From: Trigonopsis variabilis
Taxonomy: Eukaryota > Ascomycota > Trigonopsidomycetes > Trigonopsidales > Trigonopsidaceae
NCBI GenBank assembly: GCA_003707065.3
Contig: PPXM03000003.1
Span: 558,001-622,000, forward strand
Length of the DNA stretch: 64,000 bases
Reading direction: 5' to 3'
Shown: positions 40,665 to 51,985 of the stretch, piece after piece
Layout: each line of letters starts with the position of its first letter
Position numbering within the stretch: the stretch's first letter is position 1
Program-made: the position numbers and the translations under genes
Notes under the pieces: model-generated
Seen by the model: only the letters and a program-made list of their open reading frames with translations
What the model was told of the DNA's origin: nothing
The model's database searches: none

Positions 40665-41445
40665 GGAGTTTGGTGTCTGTACAATTTAGCAAATAAAAGT
40701 GACTTAAATAAAGCTCCTTGTAATTCTCCTTCGAGTTTTAGCATGAAATATCTGGTTGTCAAGTAGTGTGGGATTCAGGAAACCCATATTTGCACGTTTG
40801 GAATACGTGCGACTTACTGTGTAGAGATTAATCTTTCTATGTACTATTCTTGCTCTAGTTTTCGCTATCTTGGTGGCCTGGCAGCCTAGACCCGTTAGGG
40901 CGACCGACCGCCGACTGTTGCAACAACTAAGAAAATTTTTATGTATGTCTTGACCCTCCTGTACTAGCAACACCCCACACCACTAAAGCTTTGGAGATCT
41001 TATCTCTTTTGGCATCTCCCTGGTCATCGACTTCTTCTCCTAATCATCTCAGCTGTAAGTATGACCCCTTTTTGATTTCTATTGCCAATGGCTCGTTATC
41101 ATGTCGCAGTGATCGCGTTCTGGATCGTCTGCCCGGCGCTTTATCCACTTGTTAATGATCTGATCTAGTATCGAAGCATCATTCATATTTTGTTCTTTTT
41201 AGTCCATTTTGTATCGCTTACTATATTTTTCTTTTCTATATTCTGCTTTACTTACTTTGCTGACCTTGAGCTTATCCCTCCTCTTTCAACCCATCGACTA
41301 TTTTCCTCCGCTTCTTCTTTCACCAATCGTTCCCATCGACCGTTTCATTTCCATCTCTTGGAAGTCATTAGGAGTTCTTCCTCATTTTCACTTCTCCTCG
41401 AACCATTTCATTTTCCCTATTACGGCTCCCTAACTGTTTGTCACC
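40665..41445. other. intergenic region with CT-rich leader
   Basis: 781 bp. The right half (about 41190-41445) is a pyrimidine-rich sequence on the plus strand, probably the long 5' leader of the KH-domain gene. GTAAGT at 41055 could be the donor of a leader intron. No other gene seen. Confidence 0.5.
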
Positions 41446-42513
41446 ATGAGCGACGACCATTCGATTCAACAGCCCTCGCAACCCGAATCATTATTTGAAA
41501 CCAATTTTGTTGATAGCTCGTCCAGCGTTGAGAACTCACATTCCCTAGTTAACGATGTTGAACAAAATGGCTTATCTGACCCAGGCTTACATCCTCAACA
41601 TGATGATGCCTATTATGCATCTGCCCAACTGACCATTCGGGCTCTAGTTTCAGGTAAAGAAGCTGGAATCATTATTGGTATGGGAGGTAAAAACGTTGCA
41701 GATATCCGTGAAAAAACCGATGTTCGCGCTGGTGTATCCAAGCCAGTTCCTGGAGTCGTTGATCGAGTACTTAGCATCCAAGGCACTCTTCAGGGTATAT
41801 GTGAGGCTTGTGCTATGGCTGCCGAATCATTGATTCAGTCTCCTCCCACCACTTCTACCGTCAGTCCTGCAGGTGTCACGTCGATGCGTTTTTTGATCTC
41901 TCATAATCAAATGGGCACCATTATTGGCAGACAAGGGCTGAAGATTAAAAACATTCAAGAGCTTGCACATGTTCGAATGACTGCTTTTAAGGAGATTCTA
42001 CCCCAGTCAACTGAGCGAGTGGTTGAGATTCAAGGCTCAGCAGAAGGTATTAAAACTGCCATCTGGGAAATCGGCAAGTGTTTAATTGACGACTGGCAGC
42101 GTGCTGCTGGGACCATCTTGTATAACCCTTCCACCAAAAATTCCACCTCTTCTTCGCGCTTAACCAGTTCTGGTCTCAGTGCTGGTCTCACTCCCCGAGA
42201 ACCTAGCCGAGACTTTGCCCGAAATGGTCCTAAACTTCCTATTCCAAATGAAGATGAACAGGTTCAAAACATCTCCATCCCCTCAGGTATGGTGGGCTGC
42301 ATTATCGGCAAAGGAGGAGCCAATATCCAAGAGATCCGACGGATCTCCGGTGCTAGGATCTCAATTGCCAAGCAGCCTCATGACGATAGCGGTGAGCGAA
42401 TGTTCACTATTATTGGAACATCAGATGCTAATGAAAAGGCTCTCTATCTTCTCTATCAGCAGCTTGAGTCTGAGAAACTACGGCGCACACAAGAAGACTC
42501 ACTCAGCCCCTAA
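41446..42513 (+). CDS. triple KH-domain RNA-binding protein (PCBP/Rnc1/Pbp2 type)
   Basis: Binds C- or U-rich RNA and regulates mRNA stability or localisation; the fission-yeast relative Rnc1 stabilises a phosphatase mRNA. Intronless, 355 aa. Three type I KH domains, each with an intact GxxG loop: KH1 about 62-130 (IIIGMGGKNVADIRE), KH2 about 147-215 (TIIGRQGLKIKNIQE) and KH3 about 275-345 (CIIGKGGANIQEIRR). The N-terminus and the KH2-KH3 linker are Ser/Gln-rich and disordered. The spacing (two close, one distant) is the PCBP/hnRNP K arrangement. The long CT-rich leader suggests post-transcriptional control, possibly by itself. Confidence 0.93.
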   Translation: MSDDHSIQQPSQPESLFETNFVDSSSSVENSHSLVNDVEQNGLSDPGLHPQHDDAYYASAQLTIRALVSGKEAGIIIGMGGKNVADIREKTDVRAGVSKPVPGVVDRVLSIQGTLQGICEACAMAAESLIQSPPTTSTVSPAGVTSMRFLISHNQMGTIIGRQGLKIKNIQELAHVRMTAFKEILPQSTERVVEIQGSAEGIKTAIWEIGKCLIDDWQRAAGTILYNPSTKNSTSSSRLTSSGLSAGLTPREPSRDFARNGPKLPIPNEDEQVQNISIPSGMVGCIIGKGGANIQEIRRISGARISIAKQPHDDSGERMFTIIGTSDANEKALYLLYQQLESEKLRRTQEDSLSP

Positions 42514-43024
42514 GTCTTTTTTTGCTCTCGGCCTCTAACCACCCTCACTCTTGTCTATTCGTGTTTGAGTTTGAGGTCCGTCTCTTGCAAACGTTTGCTC
42601 TCTCTTTTCCTTACGACATCTGTTGCTTTTCCTCTTGTATTTCCTCAATTTTTTTACTGTAATCATCTCTCATCTCTGAATCAAAAACTCTTGAGAATTT
42701 CTTTTCGTACATTTATCTGCCTGCAAATGTCTCGTTGACTATAATTCTATCAGCGGTTACTCCCAGTCGCCCCTGTTACTGATACATACGGTTACCAATT
42801 CCGGCAAGCTATAAACAAAGGACACAGAGAAAGTGACTACTTCTGACTACAAGTCAAAAGGTTCATTGCTAGGCTATGGATAGTTGGATGAATATTTTTA
42901 TCTCATATTAAGTTCATTTCTCAAGTCTGTTATTACTTATAGAAGGCTTCATAGAAAACTGTGTCGTCCGGCAGTTAAAGAAGAGCTCATAGGAACGTCC
43001 GAACGGCGCATCTCTTTTAAAGCT
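42514..43024. other. intergenic region
   Basis: 511 bp between two plus-strand genes. The first 200 bp are CT-rich, a continuation of the style of the preceding transcript's 3' UTR. No gene seen. Confidence 0.5.
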
Positions 43025-43878
43025 ATGGACGTAAGTGTCTATTGAAATATTATAACTAAATTCAAAGAGAGATAGCCCTTCACATGTGCTTGCAAATGAA
43101 ACAAATGGTTACAGCAAGATCAGACAAGATGTCTTGCAAGAAATGAGAGAAAGGGCTTCAAAACTGGACAGTATTAACCCTGACGGGCATTCAAATATCT
43201 TTAATATCTCGTTTATGCCCTCTGGTTCAGATAAACGGGAAATTTCGCCGGTTAGATCCAGATTAGCTGCCGCCCATCGCAGAGATTTCCATAGGATGCC
43301 GTCAATTGATTCACATTATGCAGTCAATCGAAAAAGGCTCACTTCCTCAAGAAGAAGGGCTCCTGCTCTATCTCCTGAATCCACAAAGGTGGGCTTCATT
43401 GCCAATGACCCCACGCCAACTTATCAACCCTTACAAGTTGTAGAGAAGAGCCCTGGAAAGCGATTAGCCAATCCATATGCAACTCCAACTAAAAGGCGAA
43501 AGGTCGCTCAAGAAAAAGATCAAATCAAGTCTCCGCTTTCTCCTTTGACCAATAATATATCCTTTCACTCAAAAATGGCCCGGATTCCTCAGAAGATAGG
43601 TATGCTCTATTCTCTTTTCATTTTTCAGCATACTAATCTCAGATATAAATTATTCTATTCCTTTATCTCCCCAGAAACCGCAGCTACCGCAGCTACAGAA
43701 AACAGTGAGGGGGAATCCCATAACACCTCGGCCTGAACCTTTTTCATTCACTCGAGCTAGCTCCTCAGACAATGAAAGACTCCAGCTAGGGTTCAAGAAT
43801 AGGAAGACATGCTCCGGCATCCCGCGTCCGAGAAACTATATCTCTCACAAGAGAGAAGCTGAGAAAAAGTCAATGTGA
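43025..43878 (+). CDS. small basic Ser/Pro-rich protein with an SxIP motif
   Basis: Exons 43025-43030, 43068-43599 and 43643-43878, 257 aa in frame; introns 37 and 43 nt, the second with a perfect TACTAAT branch site. The first coding exon is only 6 nt (ATGGAC). Downstream in-frame splicing gives MDRDSPSHVLANETNGYSKI. The protein is basic and largely disordered, with SP and TP sites (LSPESTKV, ATPTKRRKV). That last segment looks like a Cdk-regulated nuclear localisation signal. KTCSGIPRPRNY near the end holds an S-x-I-P motif in a basic Ser-rich setting, as used to bind EB1/Mal3 at microtubule plus ends. No family recognised. Confidence 0.7.
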
Positions 43879-44163
43879 AAAGCTTGAAAATTTGTTTTTG
43901 CAGAAGAGCGTTGAATTTGTGTTATAATTTGGTCTGCCTGTTAAGACATTCGATGAGAATGTCGGGAGTTTTTCTTTGCCAGTTTCTGCTTAATATATGT
44001 GTGTCTCTTTCAAGATGAGTTCGTTCGATCTTTTATGACCAGTAATCTAATATCTCTATTTATGGCTGCAAGGATGATTGAATTCAGTTAATCTGATATA
44101 AGTCTACATTAAACGTAACAAACTCATCATAATCATCATACTCCCCGAATAAGTTGACCAGTA

Positions 44164-47100
44164 TTAGAGGGTATCACTGCTAAAATACGAAAAGCCTCTA
44201 AACTGTTCTTGCATGGCAGTAGTCAGATCAGTAGAAACCGGAGTCAGAACAGGCATTTCTTTTGTGAACTCTTGGTCGAAGTTTCTTGTATCAGTTGGCG
44301 AATCGATATGGGGAATAAACGGAGGGGTCACATCCAAATTGTAAACCGCCTCGAAATCGATGTTGCGGAAATAGGGATGAGCCATCACTTCTTCCGCATC
44401 AGTAGGGCCTGCCCCAAGACGCTTTTCTGGATCACGTGTAAGAAGACGCTGAAGGATCGAAACAGAGTCCCTCGGCATGTGAATCGGATACAGAGGCTCA
44501 TCAGCCAAGATAGCATCGAAAATTTCATCCTCGTCCTCTCCGCGAAAAGGTGACTGGCCCAGAAGCATTTGATAAATCAGCACTCCAAAAGCCCACCAGT
44601 CAACAGCGCGTCCGTACTTTTGTTCGAGGAGAATTTCAGGAGCCATAAATTCAGGAGTACCGCAAAAGGTGCCAGTAGTACTTCCATACCAAATGTCCTC
44701 CTTGCATAATCCGTAGTCAGCAATCTTAACATGTCCATCAAGGGTCAATAAGATATTATCCAATTTCAAGTCTCTATATATAACTCCGTTCTCGTGAAAA
44801 TACTTCAATCCAAGTAAGACTTCTGCAGCATAAAACTGAGCTCGTCGAGGAGTAAACTGTTCTTTTTGTATATGGAGCATTAGATCGCCACCACTAATAT
44901 ACTCCATCACAAAGTATACTCGAGTTTCAGTCTGAAAACAGCAATGAAGGTTGAGTAGAAAAGGATGCTGTTCCTTATTGGCAACCAAAAAGACTCGTTT
45001 CTCGGAGCGTGTACTTTCGACTTCGTCATTCTCTATGATAAACTCTTTCTTGAGAACTTTGATAGCGAAAAGTTTCTTCGTAGCGCGTGACTCGGCGAGC
45101 ATGACTTTACCGAAATTTCCTTTTCCAAGCACAGCTAAGAAATTGAAATTCTCCAGACCTGTAGTGGCCCTCTTAGGTTTAGCCAACTCTTTCGGTAATT
45201 CTGCTGCTAATCCCATGTCTTCTGTTTTTACAAGAGGAGAGGCAGTCATTGACGATGCGCTCGTTACTGGCAATAACTTGTCCTCTTTCAAAGGTTTAGC
45301 GGTCTCTGTTATTTGCTGCTTAATCTTTATCTCATCCGTATTAACCGGAGTAATGGTTGGGGGCTTCTCAAGCACAGCGGTCTTTTGAGAAGAAGCAGAC
45401 CTGACTGGGCTCAATTTCAGATCCTGAACTTGAGGAGGTTCATTAGGTAGCGGCTTCGATTCCCTACCAACTTCAACAGAAGGCGGAGTTTTCTCTTTGA
45501 AATCTTGAAGTCCGGTGGGAAGTGGTGTAGTAACCTTTAGAGGTTTAACTTCAGTATCTTGGGAGATCGATGGCAGCTCCTTGTTCAAAACGCGAACAGG
45601 AGTAGCGATCTCGTCATCAGGAAGAAGCATACTAGAGGACGTCTGGCTTGACGGGCTCGGACGAGGAGACAGCGAAGTAGCAGTTGGAGGTAAAGCCGGT
45701 AGTTTTGCATTGATTCCAGTGCTAGACCCCACTTCTTTACGTCGAACAGGCTCCTTTCGAGGTGCGGGAATTGGAGTAGCAGGACTAAGAGTGGTCGAAG
45801 AAGTCTTGGTATCCGGTACGTTGCCCCTTCGGGTGTTGATAACTTGGCTTTGTTTCTGTCGAATCTTAGTCGTGCGAATTTCACTAAGAATTTGGTTGGC
45901 AGTTTCCATTGAGATACCGCAAAAGTCTGGGACAAGATGAGCACAATGTGCATGGCAAGTTATTCCGCAATCAGTACATTTGCGGCTGTTTTTCTTTCCA
46001 AGTGGAAGCATGTAGCCACAATGGCAGCACCAATTGGCAGATATGTTGGTAACTGGTTCGAATCGATGAGGAATCCTGTGATTGAGAATATGCTCACTAG
46101 GATCAATGTCCGAAGAAGATTTGGATATACACTTGGTGACGACCTTTGAGTAGCATTTCTTATGGCAAGTATACTTGCAGTCCTGGCATTGCATTCCGGC
46201 AGAGTATTTTAAGAAATCACCGCAATATGCACATTTCATGATATTGTAGAATTGTTGCTGAACAAACTTATGTCCGTACATCTCATGAATATCGACTCGT
46301 CTTTGACGGATAGCTCCTTGACGACCAAGGCCTTTAACGTCATAAACTCGTCTCCCGTTTGCATGTTTAGCAAAATCTAGAGTGAGCTCAATTTGCCCCG
46401 ATGCCTCAAGCTCAAACCATGCGTCAATGGTCGAAGCGTACAATGGTGACAAGGCGTTGTTGGCTCCGTCGTCCGTAGACCTCAAGACTTGAGGGGTAGT
46501 ATTCGGATACACAGGGGCTTCCTTGCCATTTTGAACACTTTCTGCACTCACCCAACCAGAACCTTTCAAATCTTGTTCCAGTCTTTTTCTTCTCAACTCC
46601 TCAGCGATATCTGAAATTCGAAGCCACATAATGCCAATAGGAATAGCATGAGATCCAGACTTGTCATATACTGTAACCTCGATTTCATTTGCTTTGTCCA
46701 CTTCTATATCGAACCGTTCATTCCATCTATCTGTTTTACTGATCCGCGTTTTAGCGCGAAGCTGATCCTCCACCTTGACAGTAACAAAAGATTCCGATGT
46801 CCGAGAAAAACGAGAGCCTGTGGTGGCATGTTCAGCATTTCTGACGCCAACTATCCCTATTTGAAGAAGTCCTGAGAGCGGACGGCGCATGTTAGGCGCA
46901 TTGACACTGTTATCTAGGACAAGTTAGCACGCATTATCACGGTTTCAAAAATTACCATCAGCCTCAGTTTCGTCATTAATATCAATATGCATGTGTTGAT
47001 ACCGTTTCAAAGCTTGTTTAAGAAGCAGTATTTTTTGTGCACTTTCAGCTCGTTTATTTTCAGCGTCTGCTCGAGATCTTCGATCGCCTTCGACTTGGTA

Positions 47101-47840
47101 AAGCTTAACCATCTTTTCGACGCCCTCCTTATATTGCTTTTCCACTGATAGTTTAAATTCTAATTGCTGAAGCATAAGCTGTATTCGAGGACCTAAGAAA
47201 GGGGTGTCGTACTTGATAAGATCTAGATTTAGAGTTAATCCCCCGCAATAGGATACATACCTAATTTTGTGTAATTCGGTCGACCTTTGGTGGGAATAGG
47301 AGGTCCAGGTTGGTTATCAATGTGAAAGAACTTCTGTGACCTAGTACTGTCCGGAGTATGGCGACCTTGCGCGTCATTCGTACTCAGAGGCTGATTGTTA
47401 CACGTCTGAATTGTAGATAGATCAACATGCCCTGATGGGTTTACTCTTGGGTCGAGAGTGCTATATGATGGACGAGAAGACTTCTTTGTGCCCAACAAAG
47501 GTGATAACGGCTGCACAGACTCATCATCCTGACCGTCCTTGGATGATTCAGTGCTTGTATTCCCTCGATCTTTCAAAGACTGTCGAAGCTTCAACTGTTC
47601 CAGGGATTCGCTTAAATATTTGATATTCTTTTCACTCTCTCGTACATTAGCTTGGCACCTCCGCTGGACAGCAATATTGTCTGTGCGTTGAGCGACAGTC
47701 TTTGCACCCTGAATTATCTCCTTTTCCCGCGATATCTTCTTCTGGATATCCAAGATTTTCTTATCGTCATCAGCCAAACTGTCTAATTTCCCTTTGGATA
47801 AACTATCAAATCCTTTTCTAGGCTCGCCTAGCTCAGCCAT
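44164..47840 (-). CDS. PKC1: protein kinase C of the cell-integrity pathway
   Basis: Rho1-activated Ser/Thr kinase heading the cell-wall-integrity MAP kinase cascade. Exons in plus coordinates 47261-47840, 46956-47222 and 44164-46913; 1198 aa; introns 38 and 42 nt. The start is the ATG at 47840 ([11 protein letters not shown]). Order: HR1a about 25-95 ([18 protein letters not shown]), HR1b about 200-280 ([20 protein letters not shown]), a C2-like region about 295-430, C1A about 497-545 and C1B about 565-613 with full H-C-C-C-C-H-C-C patterns, a Ser/Pro-rich linker, then the kinase from about 873 ([39 protein letters not shown]). The C-terminal tail has the turn motif (LTPVS) and hydrophobic motif FRGFSY. 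Confidence 0.98.
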
Positions 47841-48261
47841 ACTAATCACGAGAATAAATGCGTTAGGAAATCTAAAAAAGATAATAAAGTGCAGTCAATT
47901 AAGAGATCGAATAAGTCTTCTCAGGGGAGGGCCTAGATTTTTTGCTCCCCTGATTGTGTTGTGCGTTGCTAAACGCGATGTTGTGCTGAATCCTGCTGCT
48001 GTCACTCCAGAAACAATCATCCCCACCGCTAAAGTGGCATCAGGAAGACCGTTAACCACCTTTCACACATTTTTCCCAGCACACATAGATAGGCATAGAG
48101 CTACGAAGATCTTTTGCAAAAAATTTATCCATTGAATACAAATGAAACCTACTGTGTGACAACACTTAGGATACTTTTACCCGCGTTTTAGACACCATAC
48201 CTCCGAATCACAGTAAATGACTTCAACAGAAGCAAAAAAGAAGCAGAAAAAAAGAACTCCA
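47841..48261. other. intergenic region, PKC1 promoter
   Basis: 421 bp between PKC1 and the upstream minus-strand RING gene. No reading frame or RNA gene with support. Confidence 0.5.
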
Positions 48262-49576
48262 TTATAATTTAACATTCATTGCCTCGTCCCCGTGTTTGGT
48301 GCTAGTTCCCGAAAATAGAAGTCTCCTCTCCGATAATAGAAAGTTTAGCTGATATCGCAAGCTATTAATAGCCATACGTAGAGAATGAATTTCCTCCTTA
48401 TTATGGGAAGATTCATTCATCCACACCATGGAATTCCTAATTTCCAGATCACTTATGGCCCCATGCAAGCGCTCGATCTCTCGTCGCATTTGCTCCTGTT
48501 CAACTATGAAATAAGATCGTTCATTGCATTTCAAGTCCCTCTGGCTGGTAGACCCTGTCGGCGGAGAACCCAAGGAGCTCAAAGAATAATCAAGGATACT
48601 GTCATGCCTCGCAGACGAATGATGGCTAGATAATAAGGAGCCAGTCAAGTCTTTCGCCTCGCCAAATGGTGGAAGGATATAGATTGATTTAAACATGCTA
48701 TCCAGCTGGTATTTTAATTTCAAGTTCTCCGTCTTAAGCGCTTCTACTTCCGTATGCTGGTTTCTTATAGCAGGGGTTAATCTTGCGAAAATACAGTCAT
48801 CCGTATGATTAGAATATTCAGACGCCTTTTCTTTCCATCTGCATCCAAGAAATTCACCCACACAATTTACCGATCTTTCAGCACATTGATGAAGCGTATG
48901 TTCGGCCAACTTCGTCCGGTTTATCTCCTGGTGACAGAGAGGGCAAGAAACAGTTATTATATTGCACTCTTCAAGATGACTCTGGCGAGTTAGTAAGAAG
49001 AGCAAATGGAGCAAAAGCGTCGTACCTCTAGATATAAGAGACCAATCTCATTGTGACAACCCAGACAACAGACTATTTGGTGATGGCAATCTTTATTCTT
49101 ATATTTCCTTATAATATCTCTGTTGCATTTTTTCATGGAACCCTCGTCAGAAAAGAAGGTCCCTCCACATGGAGTCAAGACATATAAACATGATTCGAGA
49201 TGCTGGGCCAGGATACTCCTAGGTCCAGTAAATGAACAACCATCTTTATGGAATGGGCAATATATTTCGAGTTCATCGACCAGATTCGATATAATTTTTG
49301 GTGAAGGGAATATGTCCTCCTCCAGCAAAAGATTTCGGTCTATTGGACACTGGCGATTCGTCGCAACCGCCTGTATTATACAGGATCCACAGAATGTATG
49401 ACTGATATTTAGTGAAAATTCTAGCGTTCCACAAACCCGCATTTTGTAGTTCGCGGCTTGATTAAGGCGGACCGACAGATGGGACACTATAAAATCAGTA
49501 AAGAAATCAAAAACTCTCCTACTATTAAATGGTCATTAATAGTCTTATACTCCAATTGCCCCCAATTTATTTCCAT
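48262..49576 (-). CDS. RING finger and TRAF-type zinc-finger protein
   Basis: Probable E3 ubiquitin ligase. Exons in plus coordinates 49523-49576, 49437-49486, 49026-49401 and 48262-48981; 399 aa; introns 36, 35 and 44 nt. The RING finger is spread over three exons: CPICRSALIKPRTTKC, then GHTFCGSCI, then CPID. The second donor is the weak GTTTGT, chosen because it alone yields CGHTFCGSC. TRAF-type zinc fingers follow (YCPFHKDGCSFTGP, HLESC; CPLCHQEINRTKLAEHTLHQC is one residue longer than quoted elsewhere, core CPLCHQEINRTKL). A coiled coil follows near residue 240-260 and another near 330-380. No MATH domain is present, so it is not a canonical TRAF. Substrates unknown. Confidence 0.88.
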
Positions 49577-49830
49577 AGTGAAGTGCTTCTCAAGCCACGA
49601 ACGAGAGATCGTCCACTACAACCACAGCGATCCCGCCATCTTCTCCCCAAGTTACCCGCTCTAACGGCAAAGGCCGGTGATATAGAGAATATTTGGTTTT
49701 TTCCTAATCAGTTGCATAATATTTCCTAACCCACATCCTCAATTACAATAAGGGCAGTAATACGTGCTATTGAACTGTTGTCGTTGTTTTTATTCCATCC
49801 GCATTATCTTGGAGCAACTGAATTGTCCTC

Positions 49831-50712
49831 ATGAATCAGCAGTTGAGGTCTCTTGATATCCTCGCAGACCAGACTTTAGACTCTGTACTCGAGCTTAGGC
49901 GTATCAAAGATCTTGACCTTGACAATGATGAAGGGGACGAGCTCGAAATAACTGATGCTCTAGATCGGATTCGCAACGAGCTGAGCTCGCTGTGTCCCAA
50001 GATATCAGATGATATGAAAGGGTGAGTTTTTCATTGTAGTGGAGATATTAATAATAATCAGGGCCGACGGCGAATTTTACCAAAGAATTATCTCGAAATA
50101 CAATAATCTGGTAACTCTATCGGGTCGTGGTGAATTGTTTTCACCTGAAAGTTCAGCAATTGTCTTACAAAGTTCACTTAAAAGACCCTCAAAGTATGTT
50201 TTTGCTTCATATGTATGAAATACTGACGACTAATAAGGCCAAAGGAATCCAGCTCACCAAAGACCGTTCGATTCAGCAACTCGGTCACGGAACCTCATTC
50301 TGAAGCAATTGACTATGTCGCTCAGTCGGAGAGCTATAATATGAGTTCATGGGAACCCTATAGAGATGATCCTGGCAGCCAACCATATCGAGATAATGCA
50401 GACCTGGAGTCGGGCAATCAGACACTTGAGCAGCAGCGGGAGATCATGAGAGCTCAAGATGAGAGCTTGGACTCTTTGGCAGACAGCATATCGCGTCAGC
50501 GCGACTTATCTGTCAATATCGGGAATGAACTAGATGACCACATGGAAATGCTGGAAGACATCGACGGGATGATGGATCGCAGTCAGAATAGATTGGGCAA
50601 AGCGAGACAGAGCCTAGCGAAGTTCTCGAGAAGGGCAAAAGACAACGGCTCTATAGTTACAATTGCCATTCTACTCATGATTCTGATCTTACTTATCGTC
50701 CTTCTGAAGTGA
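49831..50712 (+). CDS. Qc-SNARE (Syn8/syntaxin-8 type)
   Basis: Endosomal membrane-fusion SNARE. Exons 49831-50021, 50062-50193 and 50238-50712; 265 aa; introns 40 and 44 nt. The N-terminal region is helical (LRSLDILADQTLDSVLELRR). The middle is Ser/Pro-rich and disordered. The SNARE motif is about residues 175-240 (QREIMRAQDESLDSLADSIS to EDIDGMMDRSQNRLGKA), with Gln at the zero-layer region and regular heptads. A single C-terminal anchor follows (IVTIAILLMILILLIVLL), ending in one lysine. Tail-anchored topology is clear. Tlg1 is the main alternative; the length and N-domain favour the Syn8 group. Confidence 0.86.
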
Positions 50713-50804
50713 ACTTGTTGAGATAGAAGGACGGCCAATCTAGAGGATTTGAGATATTCGAAACAAGGATTAATGTATATGGTAATTTCGGAAACAAGGG
50801 ATAC

Positions 50805-51016
50805 TTATGGAATGTTTACATACAGTGAGCTCGTTGAAGCTTTCGACTTCTCGCACACACGTCCAAAACACTACATAGAAAGTAATTCAAATAGTTTATC
50901 ATAAAACATAATAACACCAATCTTACCTTAATGATATAAAACACGATAAAGGGACTCATTATGTCAAAATCAGCGTAACTCTCGTGATTTTCCCAATTGA
51001 TATCACTCGAATTCAT
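50805..51016 (-). CDS. possible very small membrane protein
   Basis: Two-exon model, plus coordinates 50927-51016 and 50805-50870, 51 aa, intron 56 nt with GTAAG donor and GTAG acceptor. The product would read MNSSDINWENHESYADF followed by a hydrophobic segment (IMSPFIVFYIIKCFGRVC) and a short Ser-rich tail. It could be a small tail-region membrane protein, or the gene may be spurious. No family recognised. Confidence 0.28.
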
Positions 51017-51077
51017 CAATAAAAATCATATACAAGTGAGTTAACCTACAAAAGTCTCCAAGGCTCTTCTCCGTAAT

Positions 51078-51696
51078 CTAGCTCCAGTTTACTTTGGCAT
51101 TTGCAGTGGGATTATTGAAAGGCGGATGAACAGCTTTAGAACCCATCCTAAGAGAAGAGAACTTCATGGGAGAACCAGTGTCATTCAGACCGAAGCCATG
51201 TTCTGAACCCATGGATTGTGCCATGTTTGAAACCGATCCGTTTGAAGATATTCTCATGCCGGTTGAAGGGTCGACAATCTCTATCGCTTTTTTTGCTCGA
51301 GTTTGAGGCGTGTTAACCATCGACCTCGTAGGCGATACTTGGCTAACCAGAGGAGAAGTTGAATGAGGCGTATGATAGCCAGTTCCGTTTCCTATCTGAT
51401 CATAGGCTGCAGCCATAGCACTGGTCATGGGGGAAGCACTTGGGGATAAAGCCATGGTCTCATTAGATCGATAGACCTAACAAGTTAGAAACCCATCTTC
51501 GTCGATACCAGTTACATCATCATCAGACGCTGGAAAGAATTCAACATCCTCTTCATAATCAAAGGATCGACTCGCATTAAAGCGGGCTCTATGCTGAAGG
51601 ACTGGACTGTTAGCTGTGATGTCGATGGCACAACTGACGAAGCTGAGCTTGGCTCATATTGTTCCCATAGTTCTGAGCGTAATTATGATAATTCAT
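51078..51696 (-). CDS. low-complexity protein of unknown function, 5' structure unclear
   Basis: The last two exons are well supported: 51516 upward and 51078-51476, joined by a 39-nt intron with a TTTCTAAC branch site. They read ARFNASRSFDYEEDVEFFP, then a Ser/Thr/Asn/Gly-rich tail (SPLVSQVSPTRSMVNTPQT), ending AKVNWS. A candidate ATG at 51696 starts MNYHNYAQNYGNNMSQAQ, but linking it in frame needs an intron of about 25 nt, which is doubtful. KKAIEIVDPSTGMRI stands out as a conserved-looking motif and loosely resembles the I-x-I-x-DP segment near the PABP-binding region of eIF4G. RNA-related function is a guess. Confidence 0.45.
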
Positions 51697-51985
51697 GACT
51701 CGCTAGAACCTAGTATTGTCTGTTATCGAATAAATCTGGCGATTGCCTGTTATTCGCTGGTATCTCCTCTTGATGACTGTTATTTTGGTAGTTCGGATAC
51801 GACCAAGGCACTAAACTGTTGGGATGTCAGATTGGGACATAAGTCAGCCACGACAACCATCGAAGCCACGAGAAAAGTACATATGAGGACCGTTCAAAAT
51901 ATTTTGTCTTATACTTGGGCATAATGAAATCCAACATTAGTGATCATAAATGAATACATAAATTTCCTCCAAGTCTCCAGCCAAC

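Noticed and set aside
45515-45940. 141-codon open frame on the plus strand, and a similar one at 44951-45388
   Set aside because: Shadows of the PKC1 linker and kinase coding sequence.
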